NCBI GenBank assembly: GCA_001724265.1
Contig: MEDY01000175.1
Location: 1-56,481, forward strand
Length of the DNA: 56,481 bases
Reading direction: 5' to 3'
Origin: Rhizaria sp. SCN 62-66
Lineage: Eukaryota > Rhizaria, unplaced
The position numbers were made by a program, and so were the translations under genes. Each line of letters starts with the position of its first letter. Position 1 is the first letter of the stretch. The notes under the pieces are model-generated. The model was given only the letters and a program-made list of their open reading frames with translations, was not told the DNA's origin and made no database searches. Shown piece by piece: positions 42,701 through 54,948 of the stretch.

Positions 42701-45700
42701 GCGGCCTTGCTGTCCTTCTTGGCGGTAATCACGGCCGCGGCCGCGGTTGCAGCCTCCGAGGCGGCCGTCTTGCTCACCTTCTTGCTATTGGCCGCGGCCG
42801 CCGCAAAGACCGACGTGTCGCAGGCGTCGGCGTCGTCGTCCGTGCTGTCGTCAGCCATCGTAACGCCGCCCTTGCCCGCCGCGGCGGTCGCGAAGTCGAC
42901 GGCACTGCGCTTGACGCGTTTGCCCAGCAGCGCCGAGTCTCCAGAGTCGGACTCAGGCTCGTTGTCGTCGTCGTCGCTGGCGCTTTTGCGCTCATCAGCC
43001 GCCGCAGTGCTGTTAGCAGCGGCGGCGGCGTCGTCGTCGTCGCTGCCGTCGCTCACGCATCCGTACACTTCCTCGTCGTCGCCGAGCCCCATGACGCCCG
43101 CGCTGCGGCTCGCGGCGGCCGCGCGCTGCCGAGGCATGCGAAGTCCCAGCGCCGCGGCGGCCGCCTTGCGGTCCACGCGCACGCGCTCCACCACGCCACG
43201 CCGCAAGGTGTCAGGCACCGCGGGCGCCAGCTTCTCGTAGACAAGGACATACGCGCGCTCCTGCAGGACCTCGCGCAGAGGGATTGGACGCGAAGACTCG
43301 TCGTCCTTGAGGTACCAGTTTTCCCAGTCGCCGCAGCCTTCCTCCTCTTCATCGTTAGCCTCATCGTCGTCGCTGTCGACAAGAGTGCGCTTGCCGTGCT
43401 TGCCAAAGTGCTGCTGCTGCTGTTGCTTCGCGAGCTTCTTGGCGCTCAGGGGAGTCTTGGCGCCGCGCCCCTTGACGATTGCGTAATAGTGCCCGTTGCC
43501 CATCGATCCGTGGTGGACAACCAGGCCGCACAGCCGGTACTTGTAGCTCTCCAGGCCGCCCAGGGGTACGCCCACGGTCACTGCGCTGACTGGCTGGTGC
43601 TTGTCGGCAGTGGACTGGTTGGCAGCGTTCATGATGCTGCTTGCAGTGGTCGCAGTCAAAGAGTTCGTGGTCGTCGTCGTGATCGTCGTCGAGAGCACGG
43701 CGAGGCGCGCGTGGTTGGCCACCGTCGTCACGTCGGCCGCGGCGGCGACCGGGAGGTGGTAGGAACCAGCGCAGCCGATGCCGCCTGCTGCAGGCGGCAG
43801 CGGCCGGCCGCCGGGGCCGCGCGCGAAGGACTTGACCGTCGTCATCGTCGTCGTCGTCGTCGTAGTCGTGGTGTTCGAGCTGTGAAGAGTTGCGCCGACG
43901 CCGAAGAGGGTCGAGGGCAGACTGGTCACATAGTCGTCGGCAGCGACAGCGGCGGCGGCGGCGTTCACCGTCGCGGTCGCGGACTCAGAAGAGCTGCTGG
44001 TGACCGTGGTGCTGACGATAGGCGCGAGGGGCAGGGACACAAGGCCGCTGCCGAAGCCGACGCTGCGCGTGGCGTGCAGCGAGTTCAGTCCGGGCACCTT
44101 GCTACTGCCACTCCCCGCCGCAGCAGCAGCAGCAGCAGTACTGTTGGTGTACGACAAGGCGAGCACGGGGTCGCTGACGCCACCCGACTGCGCGCCGGGG
44201 GCCATCGCGGCGGCGGCGGCGGCGGAGGCGGTGGCGGCGACGGGCGCGATGGTGGCCACAGAGGGCAGCGCGGCGGCGACGAGCTGCGCGGGCGTGTCCA
44301 GCGGCTCGAGCCCGTATGGCAGCTGCGGCGCGTCGAGCATGCGCACGATGACCGCGCCTCTGTCGCCCGCCACGCTGTTGCTGTTGCTGCTGACGCTGTT
44401 GCCGTGGACGTCCGTGACGATCACTGGCGTGGACGCGGTGGCCATCGGGTGCGGCGCGCTGGCGTACACCGCGAGCGGGACAGCGCTCAGAGACACGGGC
44501 TTGGCGGGCTTGTTGCCGTAGCCCTGCGCAGTCGCGGCCGCGGCGGCTACGGCCTCGGCCAGGACGGCCGTGATGGCGCTTGCGTGGGTGGGCACCGTCA
44601 GGTCGACGAGCGAGGCCGCGGTCTCCGCGCGCCGGGCCGAGGCTACCACGGCGGCCGCGGCGACGGCGGAGGGCGCGTCGGCCGTCAGGCTCAGGCTCAC
44701 GTTGTTGCTGTTGCTGTCGCCGGCGGCGCCGCCACTGGAGGTGGAGAGGTAGTTAAGCGTGCACTGGGGGGTCTTGGAGCCGCTGGCGCTGGTCGCAGCC
44801 GCCGCGGCCGCCGCAGCGCCGGCAACTAGCCCCGTTGCCGCGGCCTTGGCGTAGGCGGCGACGCCGGCGTTGGCCTTGCGGACCGATGAGGAGACGAAGG
44901 GGCGCAGGTCGAGCTCGACGGGGAAGGTCACGCGGTGACCCAGCTTGGTCCCGTTCATCAGCCGCTTCTTGGAGCCGGAGCCGAAGGAGCGGCCGAGCAT
45001 CTCCACGGCCTCGAAGCCGGCCGAGAAGCGCTTGAGGTGGATCGTGAGCACGTTGGGCATCTTATGCACCGTGAGCCGCTTGCGCGCGGTGACCTTTGTG
45101 GCGCAGCGCGCGCAGCGGTACGCGTTCTTGCCCTGCAGCACCTCGGGCTTCGTGAACGCCGCCAGCGCGTCCTCCACGGAGCCGATATTGGCAACCTGTA
45201 CCGAGAGGTCGAGGAAGCGCTCGTAGCTGTTGCTCTCGTAGTTGCACACGGAGCAGCGGATCTGCGAGCGCAGGACGCCGCCCATCAGCGCGTACACGGG
45301 CCCAGCGAGCTGGGCTGACATGGGCAGCGCTGCGGCCACCGCGGCGGAGTCCCAGCGGCCGCTCGACTGGGCGGGGGCCTTGTGCAGGTAGGCCGGCAGG
45401 TTTGACTGCAGCCAGTGCATGTTGAGCTTATCGAGCAGGGACCGCATGGCCTCATGGGCGTCCTCTTGGTCGCCTGTGATGTGTGAGGGGAAAGAAGAGC
45501 GAGCAAAAACAAAGAAGAAAGAGGAAGGTGAGAAAAACAAAATTAAAATGCACCATACAATGCCGTTTTTAAATGTAAATTGGACTGGTTTTTGTCTTTA
45601 ATGAATATTAAAATTTGCGTACCGAATGCCTCCATGGAGGGAATGATGGCCTTGAGGTGGCGCACGACCCACTTAGGCGCAATTTCCCGCGGCGGCACGT

Positions 45701-48700
45701 TGGCCAGTGCGTTACTATCCTTGTTGGCACCCGCGACCGTGACGCGTCCGCGCATGTGGAAGCTGACTGCGAGCCGCTGGAGCGTGCAGACGGCGCAGAA
45801 GGGCGTCTTGCCACTGGCGGCGAGCGCGGCGGCGGCAGCAGCGCTGTGGCCCTGGCAGCGCACGCAGCGGTGCGCGTGCCGGTCGCCGCCCAGCTCCGCG
45901 ACAGCCGCGGAGAGCGGGTCTCCGAAGGCCACGGCGGCCAGCGCGGCCGCAGCGTCAGCGTCGGACACAGTCATCTCGCCACGGGTGCTCGCTGTCACAC
46001 TACTTGAGTGACTCGAGTTGGCGAGGATGAAGGGCCGCGCCGTGAGCGCCGCAGCGGGGGCGGCCGGCGCGTACTGACCCAGGTAGGCCGCCACCGCCGC
46101 CTCGGCCGCGGAGGCGCCGTCGGCGGGCGCCAACGGCACGGGCGTCGGCGCGGGCGCGGCGCCGTTGGCCGCGGCCGTGGGGGCCTTGGAGCCGGGCACG
46201 GTGGTCAGCGGGGCTGAGCCGCCGCTGCTGGCGGCCAGGAGCGAGCGGGCGAGCGCGGCGCAGTCGTCGGCCACGGCCACGCGGCGCAGCGCCAGCACGG
46301 CCACTGGCGACGCCGCTGACCGGGCGGCCGCGGTGCCGGCCGCATTGGCGGTGGCGTCGTCGACCATAGAAGAGGGGCGGGGGGCCCACAGCGGGTGCAG
46401 CGGGTGCGTGGGGGCGAGCCGCGACACGAGTCCGTCGCCGCGGTTGAGCGCCGCGGCCACCGAGGGGTCCTTATGGTGGGGGAAGAAGGCCATACCGGCG
46501 TTGTGAGCGGTGACCGTGAGCGTGGGCCGGCCGCCGCCCGGCGTCGCAACGGGCGCGACAGGGTGGGCCGGGTGGTTCGGCGGCCGCGGCAGCGCGTGTG
46601 GCGGTGGTACCTGCACCCTGGCCTCGGCCACAGACCGCTCCCACACGCGGGTCGCGGCGATGGCGCGGAGGCGAGTCAGCGCGTTACTCACGACGATGTG
46701 CTGGCCGGACCGCCAGAGTGTCAGCAGGACCGAAAAAAGGGCCTGCGGGGACTCAGTCGCAGCGCTACTGTTCACAAGAGGCAGCGTGTTGGTGACGGGC
46801 GGCACTGAGGGGCCCTTGCGCGAAGGGGCGTTCTCAGCGGCACTGAGCAAAGACTCAAGCACTTGCACCGAGTGCGCCAGAGTCGCATCCTCGTTCTCAT
46901 CATCGCCATCGTCGCTGTCCATTGCCTTGTGACTGCCAGCGCTAGCACTCGTACTCGCGCTCGCAGCAAGCGGTAGGTGGAGTGACTGCCCGCGGCGGGC
47001 GAGGCGGCGGCCAAACAGCTGTGCCAACGACTCGATGCGACTCGCACCGGCAGAGAGAGCACCGCCGGTGACAGCAGCCGGGGCACTTACACTGCCACCC
47101 TTAGCCGACGCAGAGGAGGCACTTAGACTGGCGGGATCGACGCCCGCGAGCTTGAGCGTCTCCTCTGAGGCGGTGAGACAGAGCCATTGCGCCAGCAGGG
47201 GGATGTGCATCATGACTTGCAGCGCCGAGTTGAGGAAGCACGTGTTGCCCAGGTTGGCCAGCCCGGGGGTTGGCTTCAAGGCAGCGGCTGTCACCCCGCC
47301 AGCTCGACCGGACGCGGCCGCCGCCACCGCCGTCTTGACCGCCTTGGCGGAGTCGGCTGCGATCTCGGCACTCTTGGAGGCCAGCACGGCGGCGGCCGCG
47401 GACTGCTTCTTGCTCTTCTTCTTAGCACCGCTATTTCCGTCAATACCGTCTTGCTCCTGCTCCAACTGCTGCTGCTGCTGTTGCTGCTGGAGTTCTTTGA
47501 GCTTCTTGCGCTCGCCAGAGAGTTCGGCCTCGATCTCGGCCTTGACCGCTGCGCCATAGATGGCCTCCTGCTCCGGCCAGTGCAGCAGCAGCGCGGGCAG
47601 GCGGTCGGGCACGCAGGTCGCGTGTAAGGGCGACGGGTAAGGGTAGTCGTCGCCGTAGATAAGCCGCACCGCGCTGCGCGCCACACGCAGCACCAGCAGT
47701 TCCAGCGCGTCGACGGGCACCGCACCCGCCAGCACCGACGGCTGCTGCTGCTGCGTCGCGTCAGCCTCGGCCTCGCCTGCAGTGATGGACTCGGGGTCGG
47801 CCGGTGCAGTCTTGTTGCTCAGCTTGCCCTTCTTCGCGCTGCTAGCGCTGCTGTTAGAGGCAGCGAGCACCGCGTTGGCGAGCGCCTGGGACAAACCGGC
47901 AACGGTGCGGATGTTCGCGGCATTTGCAGCGGCAGCGTTGGCATTCGTGCCATTGGTGTTGTTGTTGGAGGCAAGTGTTTGAATCGCTGTGAGGACCCGT
48001 GCCAGAGCGCGCTTGCGGGCGGGGTCTAAGGGCCTCGCCTTGGCCCCCTTAGACGCCTCACCGCCATTGTCACGGCGCGACTGCGTGTTGAGCCCGTATG
48101 CAAGCGCAGACAGCTCAGCCAACACGGCCATAGCGTCGACTTTAACGCCCCCGCCCGCGGCGCCTGCGGTGCCGTTGGACAGCAGAGAGTCGCCGGCGCC
48201 GGCTGCGCGCAGTAGCGCACCGAAGGAGGACGACGCGACGGCGGCCACGCTGCCGGCGGCGGCCGCGGCGGCCGAGGCGGACCAGCGCGGGTCGTAGCCG
48301 TAGACCTTGGCCAACGCGAGGTTATCCAGCGGGTCGCTGTACTTGTTTGTGTTAAGGGTTACCAAATTGAAGGAGCCGTCCTCGGGCCGCGCGGGTTTCA
48401 GCGACCGAGGATCGCGGGCAGGCGTAAAGCCGACGCGGCGGGTCAGCACGCCCTGCGCCTCGCCCGCCAGGTGCGCGACGAGCGACGCCGCAGTGACGCC
48501 GCCCCTGCCGCCGTTCAGAGGGTTGGAGTTTGAGCTCCCGTCTCCCGCGGAAGCGCCTGAGTCTGACTTGGCCTCTGAGCCGCGGCGGCTTGACTTTGCA
48601 TAGTGCGGGGTCAGCGTCACACCGTCGCGCGGGTCGTGCTCCTGTGCGTCGCCGTCGTCGTCGCCGTCTGCCATGGCGCGGGGGCCGGAGAGCGGATCCG

Positions 48701-49013
48701 TGTCGTCGTCGAATGACGCGCGGGAGGCGCGGATGCGGGCCTCCACGTCAGCGTACGCGTCGGCCGCGGCGCCCGTGGCGGCGGAGGCCGCAACGGAGGC
48801 CGATGAGTTGCTGCGGGCGGCAAAAACGGCCGAGATGACGTTCGTGGACGCGGCGGCGGCAGCCTTGTCCTTCTTCTTGGACGAGACATGGGCCGATGCT
48901 GAGGCAGCGCCCTGCTTGTTAGGGGTTTGTGCGGGGTGCACAGTGGCAGAGCCGCCAACAAAGCCCTTGTTGTGCTTCTTCGTCACACCGATGTGATGCG
49001 CGTTGAAGGACAT
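39745..49013 (-). CDS. Giant USP36/USP42-type ubiquitin carboxyl-terminal hydrolase
   Basis: Exons on the minus strand are 49013-45623 and 45473-39745. The 149-base intron starts GTACGC and ends ATCACAG, phase 1. The product has 3039 residues. The Cys box GLANLGNTCFLNSALQVMM carries Cys592. After a long insertion come FCAVCTLQRLAV, PKWVVRHLKAI and, spanning the intron, FGDQEDAHEAM. These are followed by LRSQIRCSVCNYESNSYE, RCARCATKVTARKRLTVHKM, VLTIHLKRFSAGF, and the His box GNGHYYAIVKGRG (His1792), ending AYVLVYEKL. FCxxCxxQ before the QEDAHE box is typical of USP36/USP42 and yeast Ubp10. Cys and His are 1200 residues apart because of Ala/Ser/Thr-rich insertions. The C-terminal half is very acidic (about 42050-42620), then basic with a Gly/Lys/Arg-rich end (KGAKVRKFDRRG), suggesting a nucleolar protein like USP36. 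Stop TAA. Confidence 0.88.
42050..42620 (-). repeat. Acidic (Asp/Glu) low-complexity coding tract in USP36-like gene
   Basis: GAC/GAG/GAT codon repeats encode a long Asp/Glu-rich segment with Ser. On the plus strand it reads as GTC/CTC repeats, which creates a spurious Val/Leu-rich ORF. Such acidic tracts are common in nucleolar and chromatin proteins. Confidence 0.85.
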
Positions 49014-49428
49014 GTGAGTATGCGAGTGTCTCCCGAGTGGGAAAGAGAGAAAGCGAAGGACAAGAGACTGTGATCGCAAGAGGAGAGAAGAGGTGGATTT
49101 GGTAAGCGGAATGTCGAGGAGTTCATCAAGCAGTGAAGATTTTAATGGAGAATCGAAGTATTTGCGCCATGATGGTAGCGGTAATGAATGTGGTATAACT
49201 ATTTACGGAAGTGTAGTGCTGTTACAGCAGTGTTTCGCGGCACGCAGTCCGTGGTTTGGCGGTCTCCTGCCCAGCCGACCAGAACCAAGCCTCGCTTTGG
49301 CGCCTTGCAGCCTCGATGTCATCAACTTCAGGCAAGGTTATCGATATTAAAACAACGTCAAATTGCCGAGAGACTTTGCATCCTGGTTAGCTCTTGAGCT
49401 TCGTATGTGATATTTCAATTACATCTCT
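49014..49428. promoter_or_regulatory. Compact bidirectional promoter (USP36-like / UBE2T)
   Basis: Only 415 bases separate the two start codons of this divergent pair, so one short region must drive both genes. I see no recognisable core-promoter element. Confidence 0.6.
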
Positions 49429-50644
49429 ATGTCTCTTCGTTTCGCTCCTCGAGTCGCAAGTGAGCTCCGCTCGCTTGCACGGAATCCTCCTTCTGGTACG
49501 TCTCTTTTCCCGCTCCCCTGCAGACTTGATAGGAGATGCTCATAGAAATAATATCCAGCTCACAACGTAGGCATGGTGCGCAACTTTATTATATCGTATA
49601 GGAATCACTGTTTCACACACTGGCGAGGACCAGGGCATGATGCTCCTGACCGCAACCCTCGCCGGCCCTCCTGACACCCCCTACGAAGGTGGTGTCTTCA
49701 CTCTGTCCGTGCACCTCCCGCATGACTACCCGCTGCGCCCGCCGCAGGTCCGCTTTATTACGCCTGTTTACCACCCGAACATTGACGAGAGCGGCCGCAT
49801 CTGCCTCGACACGCTGCGCATGGCGCCCTCGACCTCATCGGCCTCCACCTCGGCCACTGGGGGGCTCCACTCCGCGGCTACGACGGTGGGCGCAGGCTCC
49901 CTCTCGGCGCCCGCTGCGGCCGCGGGGTCGGGCTTCTGGACGCCGCTGCTGACGATCGAGGCGCTGTTGCTGACGCTGCAGGTCATGTTAGCGCACGCCA
50001 ATCCTGACGACAGTTTGGTCCGCGACATCGCTTCTGAATACGTCACTGACCGGCGGTTGTTCAATGAGAAGGCGCGCTCATGGGTTCGCATGTACGCGTC
50101 ACCCACCGATGCCGACGGCTACGACGCTGATGGGCCTGCTGCGATTGAGAACGTAAGTCGCACTGCCTCGTCGCGGAGCAAGACCGTACCGGTGACGCCA
50201 CCAAAGCGAGCCAATGCCAACGCTGTTGTGCGGACGATGAACGCGACCGCGCAAGGCGGCGGCGCTTTGCTGTATACGCCAGGTAAGCGCTCTCGAACTA
50301 GTGACAGCAACAGTATGCGCTCTCGCAGCAGCAGCTGCAGCAGCAGCAGCAGTAACAACAACAGCGAAGACAGGAATGTGACGAGTGAGGCCGCCGGCTC
50401 GGACCCTGCGTCTGGTCCTGATGCCAGTGTAAAGGCCCGCGACTGTGATCATTCGTTTGCGGCTGCTTTGTCGCGCGCAATCACAACGCGTTGGAATGTT
50501 GAGCGCTCAGTTCCTACAGTAACATCAGCTGTAGCAGCAGCAGCAACAGCCTCAGCGACAGCAACATCACCATCTGTCGGAGAGGGAACTGACCCTCCGG
50601 CTGCAGCGCTTAACGGCAGCGAATTTTGGAGCTTTCTGACATAA
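49429..50644 (+). CDS. UBE2T: Ubiquitin-conjugating enzyme E2 T-like
   Basis: Exons are 49429-49495 and 49602-50644. The intron (106 bases) starts GTACGT and ends GTATAG, phase 1. The splice joins ...[10 protein letters not shown] to [10 protein letters not shown], matching 'PPPGITCW' of human UBE2T. The 369-residue protein contains the E2 fold: [39 protein letters not shown] and GRICLDTL with catalytic Cys90 (human Cys86). [15 protein letters not shown] continues the UBE2T pattern. Between the active-site strand and [15 protein letters not shown] there is an insertion of roughly 35 Ser/Ala/Gly residues. The long C-terminal tail (from about residue 185) is Ser-rich with PGKRSR, a possible nuclear signal; human UBE2T also has a basic tail. 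UBE2T monoubiquitinates FANCD2 with FANCL. GTAAGT/GTAAGC inside the tail (50154, 50285) could be alternative donors. Stop TAA. Confidence 0.88.
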
Positions 50645-50866
50645 AACACAGATGCAATCAAATAGTAACGCCAAGTACATGGAGGGGCTGTCAAGCCATC
50701 TGTGAGTGCCGCGACTTAAGTGAACATACATACTTTACAAATATTTTTTTATTTAGACGAACAGTTATAACAGTGAATACAAACAATGAACCTGAATACA
50801 ATACGAATTCACGGCGACAGCGGCAAATCAATGCGTGCAAAGCTTGAGAACGTCAGGAGCCGGTCT
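50645..50866. other. Short convergent 3' junction between UBE2T and TUBGCP2
   Basis: Only 222 bases separate the two stop codons of converging genes, so their 3' UTRs probably approach or overlap. The sequence is AT-rich with no other feature. Confidence 0.6.
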
Positions 50867-53800
50867 TTAGTCAGTCGGCGATGAAGCAGGATTCGTGGCG
50901 AAATAGGTCGAATAGAAACCATTAAAGTCGAGCCGTGTCAGCAGGTCACTCCAGTCGCCCACAGCTGCATTGTTGCCGCCGCCGCTGCTAGCGCTGCCCG
51001 TCGCCGTGGCCGCAGTGGCCGCCTCGGTCTCTGCCGCTAGCAGGGCAACGAAGGCGCGCAGTCGGTCGTCGAAGGACGTGGAGAACTTGTTGATCATAAG
51101 CGCAAAGTGCGGGTGCGAGACCACGCCCGACGCGCGCGCCGTACGCTCGGCCACCTTGAGCGCGCGCGCGCGGCCGCAAAGAACACCCGAAGCGGTCCCC
51201 GCGCCGCCCGCGGTTGCGCCGCCAGAGCCGGCGCCGTCGCCTTGCTGCAGCTGCGAGAGTACCGCGTCTGCGGGCGAGGCGTCGACCGAGGCGGCGAGGC
51301 GGCGCGCGTTGTCGGCAAAGAGCAGGCAGTAGGTGAGCACCTTGACCAGCACGGCGAGCAGCCGCGGGTGCGTGAGCATGCAGGCGTGCAGCGCGCCGTC
51401 GAGGAAGCCCGAGTGCAGCCGAACCACCTCGTCGACGGTCGAGGCGATGGCGACGCGCGCCGCCATCGCCTGCCATGCCGGCTCCAGCGCGGTGTGCGCA
51501 AGGTAAGTCGACAGCGAGGTGACCAGGTGCAGCATGCGGTGCCGCAGAGTGTTGGCGGCGGCGAGTGCACGCTCCAGAGAGGCGGACTTGAATGTCTGCA
51601 GCGACGCGAATGCGGCGCCGAGCCTGCGCTGCACGTGCCGCACGAACACTAAGTGCCGGAACAACAGCTGATACTTAGTCAGCGAGCGGCGTGAGAACAC
51701 GAGGTTGAGCGGCCAGTCGACGCGCATAGTGAGAGCAAGCACGTCCAGGCCGCGCAGCGCGTTGCCCGCAGAGCCTGCGGCGGCGGCTTGCCGCTGCTGC
51801 TGCTGCTGCTGCTGTTGTCCAGTCGCCGCAGAGCTATTGACAGCGGCGCCCGCGGCGGCGGCGGCGATCGCGCCGGTGGGCTGCAGGTAGCACACGATCT
51901 GGTCCCTGTAGGGGTCCTTGCCGGCGCCAGTTGTGCGAACCGCGTCTTCCCACAGGGCGTCGAGCTTCGCGGCTGACACCGCCGCGGCGGGCAGCGCGAG
52001 TTCGGCCCCCGCAAGGTCGAGGAAGCGCGAGGCCAGGTCGCCGTAGCCGAGTAGGAAGAAGCCGCGCGCCGAGGCCAGCCGGCCCGCCAAGTCCAGGCCC
52101 CGGGGCGCGGGGGACCGGCACAAAGACAGTGCGGCTGTCGCGGCGGCAGCGTGCGCGGCGCCGATCGCCGCGGCGAGGATGTGCGGCTGCTCCAGTACGA
52201 GGCGCGGGTTCCGGGCCAGTGTGCTGAGCGCAATTTGGTGTAAGCTGCCACTCTGGCCGTGCGAGGTGCTCACATCGGCGTCCAAGTAAGGCACCAACGC
52301 GGTCGCGCCGGAGCCTGCGCTATTAGTCAGGCCGCCGTCGTTGATGGACGAATGCAGCCGCAGGACGCCCCAGTGCCGGCCCGCTAAAAGAAGCATCTCT
52401 GCGTGCGGCCGCAGGAACAACGGCACCTCAGACAGCGGCCCCGCGTCGTCCTCGCCGCCGTCCTCCTCCGCAGCGGCCGCGGCCAGCGCGGCGCCCGCGG
52501 CGGCGGTGTCGGCGGCGGCGGGCGCGCGGTGCGCGTACCGCTGGTGCCAGTATGCCTCGCCCAGGTCCTGAGCGACGCGGTCGCCACCCCAGTCTGCCGT
52601 GGACACGATGTGGAACTCGTCCCACGCGTCGCCCTCCAAGTCCGCGTGGCAAGCCCACGCCGCAGTCAGCGCCAAGTACGGCGCGGCGGCGGCGGCCCAC
52701 AGCGCGGCCCAGTCGTCGCGCGCCGCCGCGTCGCCCGCGCGGAGCAGCGCGCGGTGGACGAGGGTCAGCAGGTGCGCGCCCCGGCCGCGGCGGCCGCGGG
52801 AGAGCGCCGCCGTGAGCAGCCAGCGCACCCGGGCCCAGCGCGCGGCCGCGGGGCGCGTCGCGTGCCACAACTGCAGCAGCGAGAGGCCGCGCGGGGCCTG
52901 TAACGCAGCTTCCAGCCGGGCGATGAGCAGCGCATGGCCGCGGTGCCAACGCGCGATCGCCGAGCAGAGCGACGTCCACACGGAACCGGCGCCGGCGGGA
53001 CGTCCCGCGGCGGCCGCAGTCGTCACTGCGGCGGCGAAGGCGGCGTCGCGGCACAGCGGCAACACGCGCGACACCGTGTCGGCGAACGCGGGGGGGAGCA
53101 CGGCGGCCGCAGCGGGCGCGAGGTCTAGGCGGGTGGCCGCGGCGGCGGCGGTCAAGGAGTCCCAGCCAAGCGCGGCTGCCACGGGCAGCCCGGTGTCGGT
53201 GATCATGTTGCTCGCGCCCGCAGCGGCGGCGGAGGCACTCGCAGTGGCGGAGGCTGCCGAGTCCGCGGGGACGGCGACGATGAAGCGCGAAGGCAGCCCC
53301 TCGAGCGCGGAGAGCAGGTCGTCGCACAACACGGCCTCCTGCTGCTGCGGGGGCAGCGCGCCCAGCACTGACGCCGCGGCGGGCGCGGCCGGGGACGCGA
53401 GCGCGGGCAGGCAGCCGCGCGCCGTGAGGGCGGACACGGCGCCGGGACCCAGCAGCGAGGCCGCAAGCGGCGGCGGCAGCGGGCGCGCGGCGTCGGCGGC
53501 CGTCACCGGCGCCGGGGACGGGCGCGCGGTCAACACGCAGGCGCGCGCGCGGGAGCCTCCGGCGGGCGTCGTGGCCGCCGTGGCCGCCGGCGCCAGCACC
53601 CACTGCGCGCAGTCTGTGGCCAGGGCGGCGGGGGCGATGGCGGCGATGGTGGCCACGGGGGCGGGGCGGCCGGTGAGGGCGGAGATGGGGCCCGCGGTGA
53701 CGGTGAGCCACAGGCCAGAGGCGGTGTGCTGCAGCCACACAGGGGCGCCCGCGGAGATAGAGTGGCCGTAGGGTGCAGAGTGGTGGCCATGAGAGGCCGA

Positions 53801-54896
53801 GTGGTGACCGTGAGCAACGACGCCGCCAGGAGTACTCGCAGTGAGGTGTTGCAGAGGGTCGACGACGGTCCAAGCAGCGGATTTAATGTCAGCCGCGTCA
53901 CTACTCTCAACACTCGTGTTCGGGTTAACATTGCCGGAAAGCGACGAAATGACTGTGAGGGCATTGTTCGAGTTATTGCTGTTGGAGACGGCCAGCAGCG
54001 CAGGGGTGCCAAGGGCGGCGATGAACACGGTGGCTCCGTGGCGCAGCACAGACGCAGTCGCCGCACTGCCACTCACGCCGGCCACAAGCTGCTGCTGCTG
54101 TTGCTGTTGCTGCTGCTGCTGATGCGACTGCGACTGGGTCGGGTTGGGGTGAGGCGCAGGGACGAATGCGAAACCACAGAAGGCGCTCCGAGTGCGGCTT
54201 GACTTCGGTGCGCCACTGACGCCGTACAGCTGTTGCTGCTGCTGCCGGTACAGCGCCATCGCAGCGCCGTTGTCACGGTTGCTGCTGGCGCTGCTGCTGT
54301 CCTGAGCTTGCGGGAGCGTGATGGCGGCGCCGGCGCGGGGACGCTCGCAGTCGCTGCCCACGGTCGCCAGTCCCGCGCTCACGGTCACATTTGCGCCCGC
54401 CCCGTCCGCTGCGGCGCCCGCACTGGCGTTGCCGAGGTTGGCGCTGCCGCACTCGGTGAAGACGGAGAGGAAGAGCTCGGTCGCCGGGGCGGCGGCAGCG
54501 GCGGCCGCGGCGGCGGTGTTGGCCGTGGCCGTGGCCGCGGAGACAGCGAAGCCGAGGCGTTCCGTTGCACTCAACGCCGCGGCGGCGGCGGAGGACGCGG
54601 CGGCCGGCACGGGCGGCGCGGTGAAGGGCAGCGCTGAAAGCACGGCGTCGAAGAGACCGGCACCGCTGTCTGCGGCTGCGGCGTTAGTATGGGAGAAGGC
54701 GGGGGCGGCGGGCAGGTGCAGTGGCGGCGGGTGCGGCTGCAGGAACAGGGGCGCGCCCGTCAGAGTCGAGGCGAGGCCCCAGGGAGAGACGACGGGCGCG
54801 GGCTGAGGCTGCTGCTGCTGCTGACGGTGATACTGCGCGGAAGAAGGCGTATTCGCATGAGGATAAGACTGGGTGTGTCCATGGGGCAGCAAGTTA

Positions 54897-54948
<52 letters not shown>

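Noticed and set aside
42061-44829. 922-codon open frame on the plus strand opposite the USP36-like gene
   Set aside because: It mirrors the Asp/Glu codon repeats of the real gene as Val/Leu repeats; the minus-strand frame has USP motifs and the plus strand has none.
45474-45622. Two separate USP genes meeting near 45540
   Set aside because: The gap is a normal intron (GTACGC...CACAG) that joins KAIIPSMEAF to GDQEDAHEAM, a continuous USP36-type motif.
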